This document shows positions 37,922 through 47,869 of a DNA stretch of 64,000 nt, piece by piece. Every line of letters starts with the position of its first letter. Within the stretch, counting starts at the first letter, position 1. The translations under genes were made by a program, and so were the position numbers. The stretch lies in assembly GCF_030409905.1 (NCBI RefSeq), contig NZ_JAUFQT010000001.1, positions 2,937,001 to 3,001,000 of the forward strand, read 5' to 3'. Origin of the DNA: Echinicola jeungdonensis (GTDB lineage Bacteria > Bacteroidota > Bacteroidia > Cytophagales > Cyclobacteriaceae). The notes under the pieces are model-generated. The model saw only the letters and a program-made list of their open reading frames with translations. It was not told where the DNA came from and did no database searches.

Positions 37922-39215
37922 TGATGTCATATTGTTTGATTTTACGGTATAAAGTCCGCTCCGAGATTCCCAAATCCTGGGCGGCATATTTTCGCTTATT
38001 GTTGTGTTTTCTTAAGGCTTTGATGATCAATTCCTTTTCTTTCTTTTCGATCGAAAGGGAATTATCGTCTTCCTCATGGATAATGTCCTCAATGCCCTCG
38101 TCATCATAATCCTCAGAGGCCTGGTTGGAATTGGAAGAAGATGAACCTGATTCCAAAACAATAGGCATGGATGAAGAGGGTTTGGAAGAATCTTCATCAA
38201 ATGAAACTGATGAATCCATATCCTCAAAGAGGGAATGGTGTTTTTTAATGATATTCTGACTGAGACCGCCAGACTGGTAGGTGTCAAGTACAAGTTTTTT
38301 GAGGTCAGTCATGTCCTTTTTCATATCAAAAAGGACTTTGTATAATATTTCCCTTTCGGAAAAATCCCTTGAGCCTTCTCCTGACCCCTGGGGTTTATAA
38401 GGTGCCGGCAAACTGGAGGATTCTTCGGAAGGAAGATATTTGGCCAAAGTAATTGCATCAACCTCCCTGTTTTCTTCCAATAACGATATTTGCTCAGCTA
38501 AATTTTTTAACTGCCGGATATTTCCCCTGAATGAAAATTTCAAAAGGAGATTTTTGGCTTCATTATCCAGGGTTATGGGCTTTACGTTGTATTTTTCTGA
38601 AAAATCAGAGGTGAACTTCCGGAATAATAGGATAATATCCTCTCCCCGTTCCCGAAGAGGAGGGACGAAAATCGGAACGGTGTTAAGGCGGTAATACAGG
38701 TCTTCTCTAAACTTTCCCTTTTCGACAGCATTTAGCAGGTTGATATTGGTTGCAGTGATTACCCTAACATCAGTTTTTAGGACTTTTGAGGAACCTACTT
38801 TGATAAATTCCCCATTTTCCAAAACCCTTAAAAGCCTGGCCTGGGTACCCAAGGGCATCTCTCCAATCTCATCAAGGAAAATGGAACCATTATCGGTAAC
38901 CTCAAAATAGCCTTTTCTTGCTTCATGTGCACCTGTAAATGAGCCTTTTTCATGTCCAAAAAGTTCAGAATCTATGGTTCCTTCCGGTATGGCTCCACAG
39001 TTGATGGCAATGAATTTGCCATGTTTCCGCGTGCTGAGGGAATGTATAATCTTGGAAAAGGATTCCTTGCCACTACCACTTTCTCCGGTGATGAGGACGG
39101 TCATTTCCGTAGGGGCTGCCTGCATGGCTACCCTGATGGCATGGTTAAGCAAAGGACTATTTCCAATAATGCCAAAACGTTGTTTTACTGCTAAAACTTC
39201 TGAATCCGTAATCAT
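37914..39215 (-). CDS. sigma-54-dependent transcriptional activator without receiver domain
   Basis: A 433-residue AAA+ activator that opens promoters bound by RNA polymerase with sigma-54. The AAA+ domain starts almost at the N-terminus: Walker A GESGSGKES near residue 42, then the sigma-54 contact loop GSFTGA near 95, Walker B IFLDEIGEMP near 115 and the R-finger region LYYRLNTVP. A long acidic, serine-rich linker (about 335-395) precedes the Fis-type helix-turn-helix (KYAAQDLGISERTLYRKIKQY). There is no receiver or GAF domain, so activity may be set by level rather than by signal. The contact loop has Ser in place of the usual Ala (GAFTGA). It follows miaB by 20 bp and overlaps lptE. Confidence 0.9.
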   Translation of the reverse strand: MITDSEVLAVKQRFGIIGNSPLLNHAIRVAMQAAPTEMTVLITGESGSGKESFSKIIHSLSTRKHGKFIAINCGAIPEGTIDSELFGHEKGSFTGAHEARKGYFEVTDNGSIFLDEIGEMPLGTQARLLRVLENGEFIKVGSSKVLKTDVRVITATNINLLNAVEKGKFREDLYYRLNTVPIFVPPLRERGEDIILLFRKFTSDFSEKYNVKPITLDNEAKNLLLKFSFRGNIRQLKNLAEQISLLEENREVDAITLAKYLPSEESSSLPAPYKPQGSGEGSRDFSEREILYKVLFDMKKDMTDLKKLVLDTYQSGGLSQNIIKKHHSLFEDMDSSVSFDEDSSKPSSSMPIVLESGSSSSNSNQASEDYDDEGIEDIIHEEDDNSLSIEKKEKELIIKALRKHNNKRKYAAQDLGISERTLYRKIKQYDINE

Positions 39216-39235
39216 ATAATTAATTAGGTTAAAAA

Positions 39236-40693
39236 TCAGGAAATCACTTCACCAAACAAGGTGGCGGCGGTACAATCCGTGATTTTTAACCGTACATAAT
39301 CTCCTTTTTTATAATCCCCTTTGGAGAAGATAACCACTTTATTGGCAGAATTTCTGCCTTTTAATTGTTCATCGGATCTTTTGGAAGAACCTTCCACCAA
39401 TACTTCCTGTATCTGGCCAATATCCATCTGGTTTCTTTCTAAGGAATGTTGGGTTTGTTTCTGTATGATTTCCTGGAGCCGCCTTTTTTTGACCTCCAGG
39501 GGAATATCATCTTCATACTTTTTGGCAGCAAGGGTTCCGGGACGTTCGGAATAGAAAAACATATAGGAGAAATCGTATTTGACGATGTCCATCAAGGTTA
39601 AGGTATCTTGATGTTCCTCCTCGGTTTCTGAACAAAAACCGGCAATCATATCCGAGGAAATTCCACATTCTTCTCCAAGAATTTCCCTGATCTTAGCTAC
39701 CCTTTCCAAATACCAATCCCTGTCATATGTCCTGTTCATCAGTTCGAGAACCCTGGAGTTTCCACTTTGTACAGGCAGGTGGATGTATTTGCAGATATTG
39801 TCATAAGCTTTCATGGTGTAAAGGACTTCATCGGTGATGTCCTTGGGGTGAGAGGTGGAAAACCTGACGCGAAGTTTAGGATCCACTTTTGCTACCATTT
39901 CAAGTAATTTTGCAAAATTATATACCTTACTGACCTCTCCCTGCTTGTTCAGCCTTGCTTTGTTGTTTTCCTCTGGAGACCACTTGTAACTATCCACATT
40001 TTGACCCAGAAGGGTGACTTCGCGAAATCCCTGATTGAATAAATCCTGAGCTTCCTTGACAATGGAGTGAGGATCACGACTTCTTTCCCTTCCTCGGGTA
40101 AAGGGAACTACGCAGAAAGAACACATATTGTCACAACCACGCATGATGGAAATAAAAGCACTTACTCCATTGGAATTTAACCTTACAGGAGAGATGTCTG
40201 CATAAGTCTCCTCCCTGGAAAGGAAAGTGTTGACACCTTTGTCTCCGTCTTCTGCTCCTTTTACCAGGTTGGGAAGGTCACGATAGGCATCAGGCCCTAC
40301 AACTAAGTCGACCAACTTTTCTTCTTCAAGAAGCTTATCCTTCAACCTTTCAGCCATGCATCCCAATACCCCAATGGTCATTTCTGGCTTTTCTTTTTTG
40401 ATCTGGTTGAATTGGGATAGGCGCTTTCTGACAGTCAATTCTGCCTTTTCACGAATGGAACAGGTGTTTAGGAAAATTACATCTGCTACTTCATAATCAG
40501 AAGTAGTGTCAAATCCATTTTTTTTCATTATGGAAGCGACGATCTCACTGTCAGAAAAGTTCATCTGACATCCGTAACTTTCTATATAGAGTTTTTTCTG
40601 CTTTCCAGTATTCTGCTCTTCTGTGGTTTTGAAATCACATGCTTGCGCCTCTTCCGCAGGGATAATATCTATATCCTTAATTAAATTCTCCAT
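39236..40693 (-). CDS. miaB: tRNA ms2i6A37 methylthiotransferase
   Basis: Radical-SAM enzyme adding a methylthio group to i6A37 of tRNA. Domains: UPF0004 with [13 protein letters not shown] near the N-terminus, the SAM core with the [18 protein letters not shown] cluster motif near residue 180, and a C-terminal TRAM domain. The frame is open to 40744, but the ATG at 40693 (MENLIKDI) is preferred as it gives 485 residues, nearer the usual length, and removes a hydrophobic extension. It is the first gene of the miaB-sigma54 activator-lptE-TPR-secG run. Confidence 0.94.
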   Translation of the reverse strand: MENLIKDIDIIPAEEAQACDFKTTEEQNTGKQKKLYIESYGCQMNFSDSEIVASIMKKNGFDTTSDYEVADVIFLNTCSIREKAELTVRKRLSQFNQIKKEKPEMTIGVLGCMAERLKDKLLEEEKLVDLVVGPDAYRDLPNLVKGAEDGDKGVNTFLSREETYADISPVRLNSNGVSAFISIMRGCDNMCSFCVVPFTRGRERSRDPHSIVKEAQDLFNQGFREVTLLGQNVDSYKWSPEENNKARLNKQGEVSKVYNFAKLLEMVAKVDPKLRVRFSTSHPKDITDEVLYTMKAYDNICKYIHLPVQSGNSRVLELMNRTYDRDWYLERVAKIREILGEECGISSDMIAGFCSETEEEHQDTLTLMDIVKYDFSYMFFYSERPGTLAAKKYEDDIPLEVKKRRLQEIIQKQTQHSLERNQMDIGQIQEVLVEGSSKRSDEQLKGRNSANKVVIFSKGDYKKGDYVRLKITDCTAATLFGEVIS

Positions 40694-41114
40694 AGGACTC
40701 TTTTCAATCAATTTGAAATGCGAAATTAATAAAAATACCGACAAAATGACAGGTTTTTTCCGGATTAATACCTAAAGTGATTTTTTCTCCATTAGACCTA
40801 AATGTTCTAATCCGGATTTTCAATTTCCCTGCCTGAAAAAATGATAAACAATTTATTGACACACATGTTGATGAAGGTGTTTGAGGGTAAAAGAAGTCAT
40901 CTTTGAAACCATTCCTTTTACCCAAACAACTTGGAATAATTTATCCGGTAAATGATTAAGGGGAAATCCTCGTTTTTTTCTTAAATTATTATCCATTTGG
41001 ATTCAGGAGGTAGGGTTGAAATCTATCAGATAATTGAAATGATCAATTTTGTCTATTTGGGTTTTTGATCTACCTTTTCTTTGGAAGAAAACCATAACTA
41101 AACGGAAAATATCC
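40694..41114. other. divergent region between miaB and katA
   Basis: About 420 bp holding both promoters. An inverted pair of TCCGGATTA at 40759-40767 and TAATCCGGA at 40808-40816 lies nearer miaB. The catalase promoter is given separately. Otherwise AT-rich with no RNA gene recognised. Confidence 0.5.
41048..41078 (+). promoter_or_regulatory. catalase promoter, Bacteroidota type
   Basis: TTTG at 41048-41051, then exactly 19 bp, then TACCTTTT at 41071-41078. This fits TTTG-N19-TAnnTTTG except for the last base. Transcription should start near 41085, giving a leader of about 30 nt before the ATG at 41115. Confidence 0.55.
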
Positions 41115-42629
41115 ATGTCCGATCAAAAGAAACATAATAAGTTAACCACGGCATCAGGAAGGATTTATGTGGAAAATGATAATACAAAAACAGTTGGTCC
41201 CAGAGGTCCCGTCTTAGTCGAGGATTATATTTTGCATGAAAAAATGGCCCATTTTAACAGGGAAAGAATTCCAGAAAGAGTGATGCATGCAAAAGGTTCC
41301 GGGGCTTATGGGGTGTTTACGGTAACCAATGATATTTCAAAATATACCAAGGCTAAGCTTTTTAATAAAATAGGAAAAAAGACAAAAGTATTTGTTCGGT
41401 TTTCCACGGTAGGGGGCGAAAAAGGCTCCGCAGATACAGAAAGGGATCCACGTGGATTTGCTGTGAAATTTTACACCGAGGATGGTAATTGGGATTTGGT
41501 AGGGAATAATACCCCAATATTTTTTATCAAAGATCCCAAAAAGTTCAGTGACTTTATCCATACACAAAAACGAGATCCATATACTAATATGAAATCCCCA
41601 ACTATGATGTGGGATTTTTGGTCCCTAATGCCAGAGTCTTTACATCAGGTTTTGATTTTAATGAGTGATAGAGGTACGCCCTATGGTTACCGTTATATGA
41701 ATGGATATGGTTCCCATACTTTTTCCATGGTCAATGATAAAAATGATAAAGTTTGGGTGAAATTTCATTTTAAAACTGAGCAGGGAATCAAGAATTTTAC
41801 CAGTGAAGAAGCAGTAGAAATGAAAGCAAAGGATATGGACTTTGCCCAAAGGGATTTGTTGGAAGCCATTGACAAAGGAGATTTTCCTAAATGGCAATTA
41901 AAAATTCAGGTGATGACTGAAGACCAGGCCAGACATTTGGATTTTAACCCATTTGATTTGACCAAGGTTTGGCCGCATGGGGATTTTCCTTTGATAGAAG
42001 TTGGTGAATTGGAGTTAAACCAAGACCCTGATAATTATTTCCAGGAGGTGGAGCAATCGGCATTTGCACCTGCACATGTAGTGGATGGAATAGGCTATAG
42101 TCCAGACAAGATGCTTCAGGGAAGGATACTTTCTTATCCAGATACCCACAGGTATAGGTTGGGTGCCAATTATGAACAAATCCCTGTGAACCGTTGTCCC
42201 TTTGCTGTCAATAATTATGACCGGGATGGATTAATGCGGATAGATGGGAATGGTGGTAGAAAATCCAATTATTATCCTAATAGCTTTGATGATATTGAAG
42301 TGGATAAAGAATATTATGAACCTTCCGAGGCTTTGGATGATAATATTGCAGATTGGTATGATAGAAACAGCAAAATAGGAGGGAATGATCATTATTCCCA
42401 AGCCCGGGCCCTGTTTAGGGATATCATGAACCTAGAAGAGCAGGATAATACCATTGCCAATACCATTGAAGCCATGAGTGGAAATTCCGGACCCAAAAGG
42501 GAGGAGATCATTTATCGCCAACTTTGTCATTGGTTCAGGGTGGATGAGGAATTTGGATCCAGGGTGGCAGATGGATTGGGTGTTGATGTCAATTCAGTGA
42601 TGGCATCAATGAATGCTGCACATGGTTGA
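41115..42629 (+). CDS. katA: catalase
   Basis: Haem catalase that splits hydrogen peroxide. Active-site His lies in MHAKGSGAYG, the distal Asn in DLVGNNTPIFF and the haem-ligand Tyr in GRILSYPDTHRYRLG. RFSTVGGEKGSADTERDPRGFA is the clade signature. The 504-residue length from ATG 41115 (MSDQKKHN) fits the small-subunit, NADPH-binding clade; an upstream TTG at 41049 only adds an unlikely hydrophobic tail. Its own promoter and terminator make it monocistronic. Confidence 0.95.
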   Translation: MSDQKKHNKLTTASGRIYVENDNTKTVGPRGPVLVEDYILHEKMAHFNRERIPERVMHAKGSGAYGVFTVTNDISKYTKAKLFNKIGKKTKVFVRFSTVGGEKGSADTERDPRGFAVKFYTEDGNWDLVGNNTPIFFIKDPKKFSDFIHTQKRDPYTNMKSPTMMWDFWSLMPESLHQVLILMSDRGTPYGYRYMNGYGSHTFSMVNDKNDKVWVKFHFKTEQGIKNFTSEEAVEMKAKDMDFAQRDLLEAIDKGDFPKWQLKIQVMTEDQARHLDFNPFDLTKVWPHGDFPLIEVGELELNQDPDNYFQEVEQSAFAPAHVVDGIGYSPDKMLQGRILSYPDTHRYRLGANYEQIPVNRCPFAVNNYDRDGLMRIDGNGGRKSNYYPNSFDDIEVDKEYYEPSEALDDNIADWYDRNSKIGGNDHYSQARALFRDIMNLEEQDNTIANTIEAMSGNSGPKREEIIYRQLCHWFRVDEEFGSRVADGLGVDVNSVMASMNAAHG

Positions 42630-42653
42630 TCAAATATTTAGAATTTTGCAATG

Positions 42654-42685
42654 GAAAATGAGCGGAAAAGTTTCCGCTCATTTTC
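42654..42685 (+). terminator. hairpin downstream of katA
   Basis: A near-perfect stem (42654-42668 with 42671-42685, core AATGAGCGG) lies 24 bp past the katA stop. The T-tract is short. Confidence 0.65.
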
Positions 42686-42820
42686 TATATGAAAGGTTAT
42701 TCAAGAAGAAGTAATCATTGGATCTTTGCCTTAATTTGGATAATTGAATGGGATTTTGATAATATAGCTTTTAAGCAAATGCATAGCATTTATATTTGAA
42801 TATTAAATCATGTTAATCCA

Positions 42821-45800
42821 TTGTCAAGTTTTTCTACGATATTGAAAAAGATTTTTAAAATTCTTGGAGGAATATTGTTGGTGATATTCCTTCTTGTTTT
42901 GGGTCTGATCCTTTTTATCCGAAGCCCTTGGGGGCAAGGGATTATTGTGGATAAGGCCACAAATTATGTTTCTGACAAAACCGGGACTACAGTAAAAATT
43001 GAAAAATTGTTCCTAACTTTTTCGGGTAATTTAAGTTTAAAAGGGCTTTATCTGGAAGATCAGGTAGGAGACACCCTTGTTTATTCAAAGTCTCTGGAAT
43101 CCGGGATTGAAATTATGCCTTTGGTGAGGGAAGGTGCCATTCATTTGACCAGGTTGGAATGGGAAGGTCTAAAGGCCAGAGTCAGGAGATCTGAAGAAAC
43201 CCAAAAATTTAATTTTGATTTCTTAATTGATGCCTTTTCAGGATCTGAAGGGGTGCAAGAAAGTCCAGCTTCATCAAGTGAAAATAATGATTTACCTGAA
43301 CTGGAAATAGGACCTGTCCAATTAAGGGATTTGGATATTGTTTATCAGGATGATTGGATGGGAATAGATAGTAAAGTGATCCTGGGGAGACTGTCCCTCA
43401 TTTTGGATGCCATTGACCTTAATACCATGGGCTTTGCTGTGGAGGATTTTTCCTTTAGGGATTCTGAGGTTTTTTACCGACAAACCAAAGCATTTGAAAC
43501 TTCAGAAGAGCTGGATACTACTTCCACTGTATTGCCTTTCTTATCAGTTGATCAATTTTTTATCAAAAATGTAAAAGCCTATTATGAATCAGTCCCGGAT
43601 AATACTATTGCAGATATCATATTGGGCGAGTTTTCAATAGCTCTCCCTGAAGCGGATCTTGAAGGAAAAAAAATATTATTGAAAGAATTTCAGTTAAAGG
43701 AATCCAAATTTGGTCTCCGGCTACCTGAAGCTTCTCCAGCTTCAATTGATACGGTAAGTGGGGACAGAAAAACTGATTTTTCCTGGCCGGATTGGGAAGT
43801 GGAAATGGGGAGAATTGCCATTGAAAATAACCAGGTCCAATTTCAACAGGGAGAAACACCACCTCAAAAAGGCCGTTTCAATCCCACCTCATTTGAATTC
43901 AAGGATTTTAATTTAATGGTTTCCCAGCTTTTTTTAAAGGGAAAAGAGGCCGGATTCAAATTGGATAGTTTTTCTTGGCAGGAATATAGTGGTGCAAAAT
44001 TAGACGAGCTTAGCTTTGACTTTACCCTCAATGACCAAATGGCCGGCCTGGAAAAATTAAACTTTCAAACCTCCCAAAGTAAATTGGCCGGGAAAATGGA
44101 ACTTCAATATCCATCCATAAATGCAATAATTAATAACCCCAAAAAGGCAAAAATTTTATTGGATTTGCCAGAGTTCAAGACTCATGCCGAAGAAGCATTA
44201 GTTTTTGTCCCTGAAATGGCTCAGGAGGATTATTTCAAGATATTATCTTCTAAGGAAATCAAAGGGGAATTCCAATTTAACGGCACTTTGGAAAATATGG
44301 AAGTGATCAATTCCAGGGTCCAATGGGGTGAGAAAACCAGGTTTTCTGCAAAAGGGAGGTTAAGAAACCTGCCGGAGATGGATAAATTAAGTTTTTCCAA
44401 CGGTGTGCTGGAATTCCAAACCATTAGAGAAGATGCCAAACAATGGGTAGATGAAAAGGAAATGGGCTTCCAACTTCCTCAAAAGATCCACTTGAAAAGC
44501 CAGCTAAATGGTGATGTGAATAACCTGAAAACTGATTCTAATTTGGAAATGCCTGAAGGTATTGTCCAATTTTCTGGAAATTTTAAGCAAGGAAAACAAA
44601 ATTCTTTTGATGTTTCACTAGATGTTAAAGATTTAAAATTGGGGGAACTGTTGCCAGGCCAAGGTTTGGGTACTATGACATTTCAAATTAAGGGAAAAGG
44701 TCAGGGAAAGGAATTGGCAGAAATGAGTGCTAATTTGAGTAGTAATTTTGACCAACTGGAATATAGTGGGTATGATTTTTCAGGATTAAACCTGGAAGCC
44801 AATTTAACCAACGGGGAAGGAAATGCTAAAATAATCTTTAAAGATGAAAATCTTGATTTGGATATACAGACGCAAGTCCATTTGGATTCCCTGGACGCCA
44901 AGTATGAGGCAATGGTGGATATTCAGGCAGCGGATTTATTTGCACTAGGTTTGACCCAGAAAGAGATTTGGGCCAGGTTAAAAATGAAAATGGCTTATCA
45001 TGGTAACCCGGATGACTTTGATGTCAATGCCCATATGGAGGAAGGTCTGTTGGTTTATGATGACAGAAGCTATCCTTTGGGGAATTTTGATCTGAAGGCT
45101 AAAATGGCTGAGGATAGCACCCATTTGGATTTAAAAAGTCTTATGCTTAATAGCCAATTGAGGGCCAACCAGCCCCTTGCCCAGGTAATGGAAAGATTAT
45201 CAGGGCATTTTAAGCAATATTTAGGTGACAGTCTTTCGGAAACTGCAGCTGATAAGATCCCTGCAAAAATGAATTTCAATTTTTCATTTAACCGGGCTCC
45301 TGTTTTGGATCAGGTAATTTTGGATGGCTTAGATAAATTGGATGAAATCACCTTTGCAATGGATTTTGATGAAGAGGAAAATCAATTTTCTTCGGAGTTG
45401 AAAATTCCCTATGTCCAATATGGAAGCATTCAGGTGGATAGTTTGAATTGGAATGCCAACACCGATAATGAAAAGCTGAACTTTAATTTGGCCTTGGGTA
45501 CTTTTCAATCAGGCCCGGTTCAATTAGACAAAACCTTAATTAATGGAGATATGAACCATGGGCAGTTAGTTTTAGATTTTTCGGCCTATGATGGGGGAGA
45601 AATGGCCTATCACCTGGGGTCTGAAATGGTGTTTGGAAAGGATACCATAGAGTTTAATTTGGACCCTGACGAATTGATCCTGAACAAAAAAAATTGGACT
45701 GTTCCTGTGGATAATCATCTGATTTGGACGGGCGAGGGCTTGGGTTTCCATGATTTTTCCCTAGGTAGAAATGATCAAAAAATTACTTTGACCGACAGTA

Positions 45801-47869
45801 TGGAAAAGCTGGAAACAAGTCATGTGGGAGTGCTTTTCGAAAACTTTCAGCTTAGTGCTTTGACCGGATTTTTAAATCCCCAAAAACCCCTTGGGCTAGG
45901 CAGGGTTCAAGGGGAGTTCATTATTGAAAATCCATTTGAAAAACCTGGACTAGTGGCCGCTTTAGGAGTTGAAGGATTACAAGTCATGGAAGTGGGATTG
46001 GGCAACTTGACCTTGAATGCCAAATCCCTGGAAACTAATCATTATGATTTCGACCTGTCACTAAAAGACGGGGGAATTGATTTAGATCTCAATGGGGATT
46101 ATAAAGCCCAGGAAGAGGGGGCAGCAATGGATTTAAACCTGGACTTAAATGCTCTACAATTAAATGTTCTGGAAATGTGGTTTGGGGAGCAACTAAGTGA
46201 GGGTCAGGGAAGTATTTCCGGAAATTTAAAAGTAAGTGGCAATACTGCCTCTCCTGAATACCAAGGGGAATTTGCTTTTAGAAATGCAGCTATTAAAGTC
46301 AATACTTTGAACTCTAGCTTTAGCTTGCCCAATGAGTCAATAGATATCGATACCGAAGGAATTTATTTTAACGGTTTTACGGTTAGGGATGAAGAAGAAA
46401 ATGATTTTACCATAAACGGATCAGTTTTGACTTCCTCTTTTGCCAACCCAAGTTTCGACCTGAAACTTCAAGCGGATCATTTTCAATTGTTGAATTCTGG
46501 TAAGTCTGATAATGAAATTTTTTATGGGAAGGCCAATGTCAATGCTAATATGGATATTAAGGGGGATTTAAACCTTCCAAGGATCAATGCCAGGTTAAAG
46601 GTAAATGGGGAGACAGATTTGACTTTTATTATCCCTGAATCAGAATTGGAAATTGTGGAACGGGAAGGGGTGGTTTTATTTGTTGACCGGAAAGATACTC
46701 AAGATCTCTTGACCAAAAGAGAGCAGGAACGTGTAAGTTCAGGCTTTACAGGTATGCAAATGGACGCAGTTTTGGAAGTGGACCCGGATGCATCCTTTAA
46801 AGTGGTAATTGATGAACGGTCTGGGGACAACCTTTTGATTTCCGGTAGGGCAGATCTCAATTTTACCATGGCTCCCAATGGAAGGATGAACCTGTCAGGA
46901 ATTTATGAAGTTCAGAGTGGACATTATGAGATGAGCCTTTATAACCTGGTCAGCCGGAAATTTGCTATTAATGAAGGAAGTACCATTAGCTGGAAAGGAA
47001 ACCCCATGGATGCTGATTTAAATATCACTGCATCCTATAATGTTGAAACATCAGCAAGTGAATTGATGGCCAGCCAATTGACAGGAGTAGATGCAGAAGT
47101 GGCCAGAAAATACCGTCAGAAATTACCTTTTGTGGTTTATCTAAATGTGGGTGGGGAATTGATTAAGCCTCAAATCTATTTCAATTTGGATATGCCGGAG
47201 GATGACCGTGGGGCTTTGGGAGGCAATGTTTTTAGCAGGGTCCAGCAGGTAAATAATGAAGAGGGTGAATTGAACCGGCAGGTATTTTCTTTATTAGTTC
47301 TGGGTAGGTTTTTTCCTTCTGCAGGAGGGGAAAGTTCAGGGGGAGGAACGGCGGGGCTTGCCCGCTCCAGCGTAAGCCAAGTACTATCTGGCCAACTTAA
47401 TGCATTGTCCAGTAACATCCTTGGTAATTCGGGATTTGAATTGGATTTTGACCTTGACAGCTATACTGATTACCAAGGAGGGAATCCGCAGGACAGAACC
47501 CAGTTAAATGTAAATGCCCGACAACGTTTATTTAATGACCGGTTAATTGTACAAGTCGGTAGTCAAGTGGATTTGGAAGGATCAGATCCTAACAATCAAG
47601 GTAGGGGAGCTGTTTTTGGAAATGTTAGCATAGAATACTTATTGACAGAAAACGGGAGGTTCCGTTTAAGGGGGTTTAGAAAAAATCAATTTGAATCCAT
47701 TATAGATGGGCAGTTAATTGTAACGGGCCTTGCGTTAATTTTTAACCGTGAATTCAATAAGTTTATTGACTTATGGAAGGGAGATGAACCGGCTCAGAAA
47801 GAGGAAGTCGAGAAGGGTCCTGAAAGCCAAAACAAAGAGGCTGACTCAAATGGCAATAAAGAGCAATGA
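42821..47869 (+). CDS. tamB: translocation and assembly module protein TamB
   Basis: Giant periplasm-spanning protein of 1682 residues. A single N-terminal membrane helix (ILGGILLVIFLLVLGLILFI) anchors it; the body is a very long run of short beta strands of the AsmA-like/beta-taco type, which forms a lipid-conducting groove. The C-terminal 350 residues carry the TamB domain (DRSGDNLL, LSGIYEVQSGHY, GRFFPSAGG, QFGVEGRY-like LIVQVGSQVDLEG). In Proteobacteria TamA/TamB move phospholipids or help autotransporters. The start is a TTG, since no in-frame ATG precedes the membrane helix. It overlaps tamL by 4 bp. Confidence 0.92.
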   Translation: MSSFSTILKKIFKILGGILLVIFLLVLGLILFIRSPWGQGIIVDKATNYVSDKTGTTVKIEKLFLTFSGNLSLKGLYLEDQVGDTLVYSKSLESGIEIMPLVREGAIHLTRLEWEGLKARVRRSEETQKFNFDFLIDAFSGSEGVQESPASSSENNDLPELEIGPVQLRDLDIVYQDDWMGIDSKVILGRLSLILDAIDLNTMGFAVEDFSFRDSEVFYRQTKAFETSEELDTTSTVLPFLSVDQFFIKNVKAYYESVPDNTIADIILGEFSIALPEADLEGKKILLKEFQLKESKFGLRLPEASPASIDTVSGDRKTDFSWPDWEVEMGRIAIENNQVQFQQGETPPQKGRFNPTSFEFKDFNLMVSQLFLKGKEAGFKLDSFSWQEYSGAKLDELSFDFTLNDQMAGLEKLNFQTSQSKLAGKMELQYPSINAIINNPKKAKILLDLPEFKTHAEEALVFVPEMAQEDYFKILSSKEIKGEFQFNGTLENMEVINSRVQWGEKTRFSAKGRLRNLPEMDKLSFSNGVLEFQTIREDAKQWVDEKEMGFQLPQKIHLKSQLNGDVNNLKTDSNLEMPEGIVQFSGNFKQGKQNSFDVSLDVKDLKLGELLPGQGLGTMTFQIKGKGQGKELAEMSANLSSNFDQLEYSGYDFSGLNLEANLTNGEGNAKIIFKDENLDLDIQTQVHLDSLDAKYEAMVDIQAADLFALGLTQKEIWARLKMKMAYHGNPDDFDVNAHMEEGLLVYDDRSYPLGNFDLKAKMAEDSTHLDLKSLMLNSQLRANQPLAQVMERLSGHFKQYLGDSLSETAADKIPAKMNFNFSFNRAPVLDQVILDGLDKLDEITFAMDFDEEENQFSSELKIPYVQYGSIQVDSLNWNANTDNEKLNFNLALGTFQSGPVQLDKTLINGDMNHGQLVLDFSAYDGGEMAYHLGSEMVFGKDTIEFNLDPDELILNKKNWTVPVDNHLIWTGEGLGFHDFSLGRNDQKITLTDSMEKLETSHVGVLFENFQLSALTGFLNPQKPLGLGRVQGEFIIENPFEKPGLVAALGVEGLQVMEVGLGNLTLNAKSLETNHYDFDLSLKDGGIDLDLNGDYKAQEEGAAMDLNLDLNALQLNVLEMWFGEQLSEGQGSISGNLKVSGNTASPEYQGEFAFRNAAIKVNTLNSSFSLPNESIDIDTEGIYFNGFTVRDEEENDFTINGSVLTSSFANPSFDLKLQADHFQLLNSGKSDNEIFYGKANVNANMDIKGDLNLPRINARLKVNGETDLTFIIPESELEIVEREGVVLFVDRKDTQDLLTKREQERVSSGFTGMQMDAVLEVDPDASFKVVIDERSGDNLLISGRADLNFTMAPNGRMNLSGIYEVQSGHYEMSLYNLVSRKFAINEGSTISWKGNPMDADLNITASYNVETSASELMASQLTGVDAEVARKYRQKLPFVVYLNVGGELIKPQIYFNLDMPEDDRGALGGNVFSRVQQVNNEEGELNRQVFSLLVLGRFFPSAGGESSGGGTAGLARSSVSQVLSGQLNALSSNILGNSGFELDFDLDSYTDYQGGNPQDRTQLNVNARQRLFNDRLIVQVGSQVDLEGSDPNNQGRGAVFGNVSIEYLLTENGRFRLRGFRKNQFESIIDGQLIVTGLALIFNREFNKFIDLWKGDEPAQKEEVEKGPESQNKEADSNGNKEQ

